This document shows positions 58,803 to 64,000 of a stretch of DNA of 64,000 bases, one piece after another (the stretch's first letter is position 1; every line of letters starts with the position of its first letter). Source of the DNA: Pseudomonadota bacterium (GTDB taxonomy: Bacteria; Myxococcota_A; Polyangia; GCA-2747355); contig JADJDT010000002.1 of NCBI GenBank assembly GCA_016702545.1, positions 310,001 through 374,000 on the forward strand. Reading direction: 5' to 3'. A model generated the notes under the pieces. That model saw nothing but the letters and a program-made list of their open reading frames with translations, was not told where the DNA came from and did no database searches. A program made the translations under genes and the position numbers.

Positions 58803-59271
58803 TCAATCTGTCGATACCGCCAGCGCCTCGGTCGAGGCCGTGCTGCGGGCGCTGGGGCAGCGCCTGAAGGCCGAGAAGCGGCGCTGGGAGCAGGGCCGCC
58901 GCCGGCTGACGGACGCCGAGCTCGCGCGGGCGGCGGGGGTTGCACGGGCGACGATCACGCGCCTCTGGCAGGGCCACCCCGTCGGCACAGACACCCTGGT
59001 GCGGGTGCTGCGCGCCCTCAACCGCCTCGAGCTGCTCGCGCCGCTGCTGGCCGAGGCGGCACCGACGCCGCTCGAGCGCCTCGAAGGGGTGGGCCGTCCG
59101 CGTCGGCGCCGGCGCGCCACCACGCCGGCGGTGCCGCCCGATTTCTCGCAGACCGAGCTACCGCTGGCCGACGCGGCGGCCCTGCGGGCGCGCTATGCCC
59201 CCGCGCCGAGGCCCACGCCCGGCCCGGACGGTGACGGCTCCGCCGACGACGGCCACGGAGGCGCCCCATGA
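58798..59271 (+). CDS. hipB: HipB-like antitoxin / XRE-type regulator
   Basis: The 157-residue protein has a helix-turn-helix (LTDAELARAAGVARATITRLWQ, then TDTLVRVLRALNRLELL) at residues about 38-82, like HipB antitoxins, and an Arg/Pro-rich tail longer than usual (about 70 residues). It overlaps the hipA ATG by four bases (ATGA). HipB normally neutralises HipA and represses the operon. Confidence 0.82.
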   Translation: MSQSVDTASASVEAVLRALGQRLKAEKRRWEQGRRRLTDAELARAAGVARATITRLWQGHPVGTDTLVRVLRALNRLELLAPLLAEAAPTPLERLEGVGRPRRRRRATTPAVPPDFSQTELPLADAAALRARYAPAPRPTPGPDGDGSADDGHGGAP

Positions 59272-60554
59272 GCGCGCGCGACACCCTCCGGGTCAAGCTC
59301 TGGGGCCGCACGGTCGGGGCGCTGAGCTGGCACGCGCGCGAGGGCTACGCCGAGCTACAGTACGCGCCCGAGCTGCGTGAGAGTGGCCTCGAGCCGAGCC
59401 CGCTGCTGATGCCGGTGCGGGCGCAGAGCTATGCCTTTCCCGAGCTGGCCGAGCGGCCGACCTTCAGCGGGCTGCCGGGGATGGTCGCCGACTCGTTGCC
59501 CGAGCGCTTCGGCAATCGCCTGCTCGAGCGCTGGCTGGCGCGGCAGGGCCGGCGCTTGGCCGACCTGTCGCCGATCGAACGGTTGGCCTATCTGGGCCGC
59601 CGCGGCCTCGGCGCGCTGGAGTACGAGCCCGACAGCGATCCCGACGCCAACACGGTGATCGAGGTCGAGGTCGACGAGCTGGTGCGCATCGCCGAGCAGA
59701 TCCTGCAGCAGCGTGAGCAGCCGGTGGCGCTGCCGCCGGGCGACGATGCCCTGCACAAGCTGATTCAGGTCGGGACCTCGGCCGGCGGCGCCAAGGCCAA
59801 GGCGATCGTGGCCTGGAACGAGCAGACCAATCAGGTGATGTCGGGGCAGGCGGAGTGCCCGAGCGGCTTCACGCATTGGCTGATCAAGTTCGACGAGGTC
59901 GACGACGAGGAGCACGCCTCGGCGCGGCACATCGGCCGCGTCGAGTACGCCTATCACGTGATGGCCGTGCTCGCCGGTATCGAAATGACCGAGTGCCGGC
60001 TCTTCGCCGAGGGCCCGCGCGCGCATTTCATGACGCGGCGCTTCGACCGCGGGGCGCAGGGCGAGAAGCTCCACGTGCAGACCTACTGCGCGCTGGCCCA
60101 CGCCGACCGCAACCCCCCCGGCGCCGCGCACTACGAGGGCCTCTTCGCCACGGCCCGCGCGCTCGGCCTGGGCCAGGAGGCGCTCGACCAGCTCTTCTTG
60201 CGCATGGTCTTCAACCTGGTGACGCGCAACCAGGACGACCACACCAAGAACCACGCCTTCCTGATGGACGGCCACGGCCGCTGGCGCCTCGCCCCGGCCT
60301 ACGACCTCTGCTTCAGCTACAAGCCCGGCTCGCGCTGGATCGACCAGCACCAGCTCTGCTGCAACGGCAAGCGCGACGGTTTCACCCGCGACGACCTCGT
60401 GCAGGCCGCGCGCGCCGCCGACCTCAAGCGGCCCCTGGCCCACTTCCTCGACCCCGTGTGCGAGGCCGTCGAGAAGCTGCCCGCGATCGCAGCGGACATC
60501 GGCCTGCCCGCCCCGATCGCCGGCGGCCTGCGCGCTCTCTTCCGCTCGTTCTGA
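59268..60554 (+). CDS. hipA: HipA-like serine/threonine kinase toxin
   Basis: The 428-residue protein starts with the N-terminal HipA_1 (couple_hipA) region: LWGRTVGALSWHAREGYAEL and GLPGMVADSLPERFGNRLLE. It has the nucleotide-loop motif GTSAGGAKAKAIVAW, the catalytic loop TRNQDDHTKNHAF (Asp and Asn about residues 322-327) and APAYDLCFSY (metal Asp). All kinase residues appear present. HipA toxins phosphorylate targets such as glutamyl-tRNA synthetase and induce dormancy; the target here is unknown. Coupled to hipB. Confidence 0.93.
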   Translation: MSARDTLRVKLWGRTVGALSWHAREGYAELQYAPELRESGLEPSPLLMPVRAQSYAFPELAERPTFSGLPGMVADSLPERFGNRLLERWLARQGRRLADLSPIERLAYLGRRGLGALEYEPDSDPDANTVIEVEVDELVRIAEQILQQREQPVALPPGDDALHKLIQVGTSAGGAKAKAIVAWNEQTNQVMSGQAECPSGFTHWLIKFDEVDDEEHASARHIGRVEYAYHVMAVLAGIEMTECRLFAEGPRAHFMTRRFDRGAQGEKLHVQTYCALAHADRNPPGAAHYEGLFATARALGLGQEALDQLFLRMVFNLVTRNQDDHTKNHAFLMDGHGRWRLAPAYDLCFSYKPGSRWIDQHQLCCNGKRDGFTRDDLVQAARAADLKRPLAHFLDPVCEAVEKLPAIAADIGLPAPIAGGLRALFRSF

Positions 60555-60594
60555 GGCCGTTGGCCGCGCGCCGAGCCTCGGCCGGCCCCGCGGC

Positions 60595-61248
60595 TCAGCG
60601 CAGCGGCCAGGTCGTCGTCACGTAGTCGCGGCCCTCGGCGTGGCAGCCGGTGCAGCCCGCAGCGCCCAGGGCGCTGACCTCGGGTGTGGCGGAGGCGCTG
60701 GTGCCGAAGGCCTCGTACCAGTACCAGCCCTTGCCTCTGCCCCCGCTATCGCTGCTCGCCGCGACCTTCACCTCGACCGCCCAGCCGCTCAGCGTCGTGC
60801 CGTCCTGCGCGTAGAGCTCCTTGATCGCGGCGGCGCCCAGCGGGTGGCTCGAAGCCCCCGCCGCCAGCGACTCGGCCAGCAGCGGGTTGACGAAGACGCG
60901 CACCTTGCCGTGCGGCCCCTCCGAGTTCTTCACCGCCCCTTCGTGCGCGAAGCCCTCGTATTGGCGCGTCGCTAGCCAGGTCTGAAGCGCGGCCGGCGCC
61001 ACCGGCACATCGCAGGCCGCGCAGGCCAGCGCCCCGTCACGCGTGCTCGCGCCCGCGTCGCGCCGCGACCCATCGCCCTCGACGCGCGCATCGCGGGCCG
61101 CGCTGCCGCCCGCATCGTCGTCGCCGCACGCCGCCCCACCCGCACCGACCGCCAGCAGCGCCGCCGCCAGCGTGGCCTGAGGCCATGCTATCGACCTCAT
61201 CCACCGCCGGCTCGACCGTCGTTCAGCCTGCTCTCGAATGTTTCTCAT
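60595..61248 (-). CDS. Cytochrome P460-type lipoprotein with CxxCH heme site
   Basis: The 217-residue protein (ATG 61248 with GGGAG upstream) starts MRNIREQAERRSSRRWMRSI and has a signal ending AVGAGGAAC (probable lipobox), an Asp/Gly/Arg-rich linker, then YEGFAHEGAVKNSEGPHGKVRVFVN, AAIKELYAQDGTTLSGWAVEVKV, GWYWYEAFG and a single heme motif GCTGCHAEGRDYV at the C-terminus. This order matches cytochrome P460 family proteins (c-type heme, periplasmic). Another CAAC at residue about 75 is not a heme motif. A role in redox stress or nitrogen oxide chemistry is possible but unproven. Confidence 0.78.
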   Translation of the reverse strand: MRNIREQAERRSSRRWMRSIAWPQATLAAALLAVGAGGAACGDDDAGGSAARDARVEGDGSRRDAGASTRDGALACAACDVPVAPAALQTWLATRQYEGFAHEGAVKNSEGPHGKVRVFVNPLLAESLAAGASSHPLGAAAIKELYAQDGTTLSGWAVEVKVAASSDSGGRGKGWYWYEAFGTSASATPEVSALGAAGCTGCHAEGRDYVTTTWPLR

Positions 61249-61438
61249 GGTCGTTCTCCCTCGCGAGGTCTCCTCGACCCCGGTGGCTCGACTCCGGTGG
61301 CTCCAACTCGGCTTCCAAACAAGTCCAAGGCCTGCCGACGGTAGCGCGCGGCGGTTTGGAGCGCCACCGCGCACGGAGCGCGCGGTGCGACGGCGCGCGC
61401 GACCGCGGGCCCGGCGGGCAGCACGCAACGGTGTCACC

Positions 61439-61458
61439 GCTGGGCACCGGTGCCCAGC
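61439..61458. repeat. 20-bp perfect palindrome
   Basis: GCTGGGCACCGGTGCCCAGC is its own reverse complement. Its core GGCACCGGTGCC is related to the GGTGCCCGGCACC and GGTGCTTGGCACC inverted repeats at 52580 and 54674. Confidence 0.9.
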
Positions 61459-61476
61459 CCAGCAGGCCCAGGCCCA

Positions 61477-61540
61477 GGGACCGGCGGCGCGAAGGCCAGG
61501 CGATCGCCGCCTGGACCGAGCGGACCAACCGGGTGATGTC
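61477..61540 (+). pseudogene. Relic of a second hipA gene
   Basis: GGGACCGGCGGCGCGAAGGC and the following 44 bp align with the part of hipA at about 59772-59841 that encodes GTSAGGAKAKAIVAWNEQTN QVMS; here the translation (in two frames) gives GTGGAKA and then QAIAAWTERTNRVMS. A six-base deletion and a frameshift separate the parts. No more of hipA was recognised on either side. Confidence 0.7.
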
Positions 61541-61651
61541 AGAGGTCTCGACGCCGGCCAGCCCCTCCTCGACCGGCAGGTCCTCCCCCTCGCCCGACCT
61601 CTGGGCCCGTCTCGGTTTGTGGCCGCATACCGGGTCGGCGATAATGGCCGC

Positions 61652-62101
61652 GTGAGTGAGCTTGGTACCCAACTCGAGCACCGGTTGCGCGAGGCGCTCG
61701 TCGGGGGCCCGAGCCTGCGTCTCGCCATCCTCTTTGGCTCGGCGGCCGCCGGGACGCTGCGCGCGAGCAGCGACGTCGACCTGGCCATCGTCCCTGTGGA
61801 CCCAGACCTGCCCTTGAAGGATGAGCTGGCCCTCCAGGCCCGACTCGAGCAGATCGTCGGGCGGACGGTGGACCTGGTGCGTCTCGATCATGCATCGACG
61901 CTGCTGCGGTGGCAGGTCGCCAGCAAGGGGCGCGTCTTGCTGGCCGAGCCCGCCACCGAGCGCGTCCGCTTCCTGGCGCAGGCTGCGAGCGACTACGGCG
62001 ACTTCGCCCCGGCTCTCGAGCAGGCTAGCCGGCGCTTCGCCCGGCGCCTGGCGCGGCCCGACGCTTCCTCGCGACCCAAGGGTCCCGGGACCACGCCGTG
62101 A
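61652..62101 (+). CDS. mntA: MntA-like nucleotidyltransferase antitoxin
   Basis: The 149-residue protein (GTG start) is a minimal nucleotidyltransferase: the GSx10DxD motif is exact (Gly29-Ser30 ... Asp41-Val-Asp43 in LFGSAAAGTLRASSDVDLAI), with a third acidic residue likely at VDLVRLD. MntA antitoxins AMPylate the HEPN toxin encoded next to them. A 40-residue basic tail follows the domain. The stop overlaps the GTG of the HEPN gene (GTGA), the typical coupled order. Confidence 0.85.
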   Translation: MSELGTQLEHRLREALVGGPSLRLAILFGSAAAGTLRASSDVDLAIVPVDPDLPLKDELALQARLEQIVGRTVDLVRLDHASTLLRWQVASKGRVLLAEPATERVRFLAQAASDYGDFAPALEQASRRFARRLARPDASSRPKGPGTTP

Positions 62102-62535
62102 CCGACCGGCTGCTCGTCCTACGCAAGCTCACCGTGCTGCGCGAGCATGCCGCGCGCGTCCAGCGCCGGTTGCCCACGCAGCGAGCCGCGTTCGAGCACG
62201 ACGTCGACTGCCAGGACGCCACGGCCATGAGCCTCTTCGTCGCCATCCAGGAAGCCGTCGATATCGCCCTGCACCTGGCGTCCGACGAAGGGTGGGGTGT
62301 GCCGGGATCCTATGGCGAAGCGTTTCACCTGCTCGCGGCGCACGGCGTGCTGAGCGAGACGCTGGCACAGGCGCTCTCGGCCATGGCCGGCCTGCGCAAC
62401 CGCATCGCGCACGGCGACGCCTCCGTCGACCCCGCGCGCCTTTGGTCCGAGGTTCCCGCGGGCCTCGCTGCCCTGGAGGGTTACTGCAGGGCCGTGGCAA
62501 GCCTGGCATCTGGCGGATTCCCGGAACCCGGCTAG
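62098..62535 (+). CDS. hepT: HepT-like HEPN RNase toxin (DUF86)
   Basis: The 145-residue helical protein (GTG start) fits DUF86/HepT: an N-terminal LRKLTVLREHAARVQRRLP, FEHDVDCQDATAMSLFVAIQEAVDIA, SYGEAFHLLAAHGVLSETLAQAL and the RNase motif R100-N-R-I-A-H105. In the best-known HepT proteins the motif is RX4HXY and the Tyr is AMPylated by MntA; here the position is Asp (RNRIAHGD). So either the acceptor is another residue or this pair uses a different mechanism. Pairing with mntA by four-base overlap is clear. Confidence 0.83.
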   Translation: MTDRLLVLRKLTVLREHAARVQRRLPTQRAAFEHDVDCQDATAMSLFVAIQEAVDIALHLASDEGWGVPGSYGEAFHLLAAHGVLSETLAQALSAMAGLRNRIAHGDASVDPARLWSEVPAGLAALEGYCRAVASLASGGFPEPG

Positions 62536-62782
62536 CCCCGAAACAAGCGCGTCCCGCGCTCGTGTTCGATGCCGAGGGGCGGCCCTGCGGCTCCTGCACG
62601 AACCCCGAGTAGCTCGGCCTCGGCGCGCCTGGCCCTCGGCGCCCGGCTCTTGACGGGCTGATCCCACTCCTCCGTGATGCTGTGCTCAGCCCCACCCCCA
62701 CGGCCGTCGTCGAGAGGCTCGAGCCGCGACGGGGAGCGTAGGGCGCCTTTACCGCGCTGCTCGGCTGTGGCAAAGACCGCGC

Positions 62783-63646
62783 GTGAGCCGCGCCGACGCC
62801 CGAGCTGAGCTGCCCGACCTGGCACTGGCTGCCCGCAAGCGGCTGGTCGCGCGCACCTTCGGGGCGGCGGCCAGCACCTATGATGAGCACGCGCGGGTGC
62901 AGCGCAGCGTGGCCGCCGAGCTGGCGCGGCGGGCGGCGGGGCTGACCTTGCCGCCCCAGCCCCAGGTGCTCGAGATCGGCTGCGGGACGGGGTTTCTCAC
63001 CGCGCTGCTGCGGGAGCGCTGGCGCGCGGCGCAGCTCGTCGCGACCGACCTGGCCGAGCCGATGGTCGCACGCTGTCGCGCCAAGCTCGGCGCCGTCGTC
63101 GTCGGCTCCCCCGCCGTGTGGGTACGGCCCGTCGTGATGGATGGCGAGTGGCCGGCCCTGCGCCACGCCAGCCACGATCTGGTGGTCGCCAGCCTGGCCT
63201 TTCAGTGGTTCGCCGCGCTGGGGCCGGCGCTGACCCGCCTGGCGCGGTGCCTTGCTCCCGGCGGCACGCTGCTCTTTGCCACGCTCGGCGCCGACACCTT
63301 CCGCGAGTGGCGCGCCACGCACGAGGCGCTCGGCCTGCGGCATGGGGTGCCGCCGCTGCCGAGTGCCGACGCGCTCCGAGCCGCGCTGCCCGCGCAGGCC
63401 CTCGGCGAGGTCGACGAGGCCTGGCACGCGCTGCACTACTCGAGCGGCCGCGCCTTCCTCGAGGCCCTGCGCGCCGCCGGTGCGCACGTCCCCGCCGCCG
63501 GCCACGTTCCGCTGGCTCCGTCGCAGATGCGCAGGGTGTTGCACGCGCTCGAAGGGCACGGCGAGGTGCGCGTGACCTACCATGTGCTCTACGCGCGATG
63601 GCAGGCGCCCGGGCCACGGCCGTCGCCCGGGGGCACCCGGCGCTGA
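62783..63646 (+). CDS. bioC: Malonyl-ACP O-methyltransferase BioC
   Basis: BioC methylates malonyl-ACP to start pimelate synthesis for biotin. The 287-residue protein begins near KRLVARTFGAAASTYDEHARVQ, the BioC-type N-terminus, followed by the SAM-binding motif VLEIGCGTGFLTALL, ATDLAEPMVARCRAK, the aromatic LAFQWFAALGPALTRLARCL, and CLAPGGTLLFATLGADTFREW as in BioC. Start is GTG at 62783 without good Shine-Dalgarno; a few codons either way are possible. It precedes bioB by 117 bp. No bioH was recognised in the window. Confidence 0.9.
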   Translation: MSRADARAELPDLALAARKRLVARTFGAAASTYDEHARVQRSVAAELARRAAGLTLPPQPQVLEIGCGTGFLTALLRERWRAAQLVATDLAEPMVARCRAKLGAVVVGSPAVWVRPVVMDGEWPALRHASHDLVVASLAFQWFAALGPALTRLARCLAPGGTLLFATLGADTFREWRATHEALGLRHGVPPLPSADALRAALPAQALGEVDEAWHALHYSSGRAFLEALRAAGAHVPAAGHVPLAPSQMRRVLHALEGHGEVRVTYHVLYARWQAPGPRPSPGGTRR

Positions 63647-63686
63647 GCGGCACGCGCCGCGGCCCCGCGCGCCCGCGACCCCCCGC

Positions 63687-63716
63687 GTGCAGAGGCCCTT
63701 GTTGCAGAGGCCCCTG
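63687..63716. repeat. Short direct repeat before bioB
   Basis: TGCAGAGGCCC occurs twice, 15 bp apart, in the gap between bioC and bioB, another example of the short tandem repeats in this window. Confidence 0.7.
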
Positions 63717-63763
63717 ACGCGCCCGCGTCGCATGTGCTATCCCAGGGGCCTCGCGAGGACCCC

Positions 63764-64000
63764 ATGACTTTGGCGACGATCTCCGACGAGCGCGCGCCCG
63801 CAAGGCGCTTCCCCGAGGCCACCGTGCTGCTGGAGCGCGTGACCGCCGACGCGCTGGCCCAGCGGCCGCTTGCCGACGCCGATGCGCTGCGCTTGCTGAA
63901 CCCCGCCGAGCTGCCGCTGCTCGCCCTGCTGCAGGCCGCCTTCGTCGTGCGCGAGCGCCACTACGGTCGCCGCGTGCGCATCCACGTGCTGAACAACGTG
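63764..64000 (+). CDS. bioB: Biotin synthase, 5' part only
   Basis: An open frame starts at ATG 63764 (AGGA upstream) and runs off the right edge (79 codons). LNPAELPLLALLQAAFVVRERHYGRRVRIHVLNNV matches the N-terminal region of BioB just before the CxxxCxxC radical-SAM cluster (family ...A...R...hg..V.....). BioB inserts sulphur into dethiobiotin. Catalytic cysteines lie outside the window, so this is by N-terminus and by the neighbouring bioC. Confidence 0.78.
   Translation, partial: MTLATISDERAPARRFPEATVLLERVTADALAQRPLADADALRLLNPAELPLLALLQAAFVVRERHYGRRVRIHVLNNV

Larger units (their letters stand above)
61249..61651. other. Gap with a perfect palindrome and a hipA relic
   Basis: The 403-bp gap between the P460 gene and mntA contains a 20-bp perfect palindrome (61439-61458) and a 64-bp stretch similar to hipA (61477-61540). 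Long frames through it (from 61185 and 61238) are not protein-like apart from that relic. Confidence 0.6.

Noticed and set aside
61238..61651. Upstream extension of the MntA frame
   Set aside because: The extension is not protein-like and crosses a palindrome and a hipA relic; the GTG at 61652 gives the normal MntA start.

Overview
The window is uniformly G+C-rich DNA from a bacterium that is very probably a member of the Myxococcota (former Deltaproteobacteria). Evidence: a Cys-rich secreted protein ends in a MYXO-CTERM-type tail (Gly-Cys-Gly, short hydrophobic helix, Arg cluster); a lipoprotein carries 'myxococcus cysteine-rich' CGNGIVECGEQCDDGN repeats plus thrombospondin-type-3 Asp repeats; another carries the DGD..GxDCDD..CDGxDNNCDG metal-binding motif; and many secreted lipoproteins have beta-propeller repeats. 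Exact class and species cannot be read from the sequence.

Layout. 1-6.0 kb (minus strand): the start of an unrecognised secreted protein (runs off the left edge) and a MacA-MacB(ATPase)-MacB(permease)-TolC type efflux operon. 6.2-7.2 kb: an acyl-CoA desaturase. 7.3-10.9 kb: bioF-bioA-bioD with a parS-like site upstream of bioF; bioA is interrupted by a one-base frameshift. 10.9-16.0 kb (minus): the conserved origin-proximal set mnmE-jag-yidC-yidD-rnpA-rpmH. 16.6-23.5 kb (plus): dnaA-dnaN-recF-gyrB. So this is the chromosomal origin neighbourhood; oriC itself is expected in one of the gaps at 15974-16631, 18036-18479 or 25569-26002, the last being strikingly A+T-rich. 24-30 kb: leucyl aminopeptidase, a lysine-repeat histone-like protein, a small membrane protein, a DUF72 protein and uvrB.

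30.3-44.4 kb (minus) is the most unusual part: a tightly coupled operon (4-base start/stop overlaps) encoding, in transcription order, a TonB-dependent receptor (frameshifted signal peptide), a small lipoprotein, a DUF1318-like lipoprotein, a secreted caspase-like C13 protease, a 2450-residue lipoprotein (beta-propeller, TPRs, a CHAT-like domain without its His/Cys, more TPRs), an intact CHAT protease and a PfkB sugar kinase. I infer a clan-CD protease system in or at the envelope; its function is unknown.

45-58.7 kb holds secreted and lipid-anchored propeller and Cys-rich proteins, a quinone-oxidoreductase-like enzyme, and an RtcB RNA ligase coupled to an RbfA-like protein. That pair lies between two copies of a 1230-bp direct repeat that duplicates a TraB/GumN lipoprotein gene. 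58.8-62.5 kb contains two toxin-antitoxin modules (HipBA and MntA/HepT) with a relic of a second hipA and a P460-type cytochrome. 62.8-64 kb has bioC and the start of bioB, so five biotin genes sit in this window at two separate sites.

Two window-wide traits stand out. Intergenic gaps repeatedly contain short (11-15 bp) tandem repeats, and three genes (bioA, the TonB receptor, a Cys-rich lipoprotein) are each broken by what one base in or next to a G/C run would repair, which may be sequencing error. No tRNA, rRNA, CRISPR array, insertion sequence or prophage was recognised.
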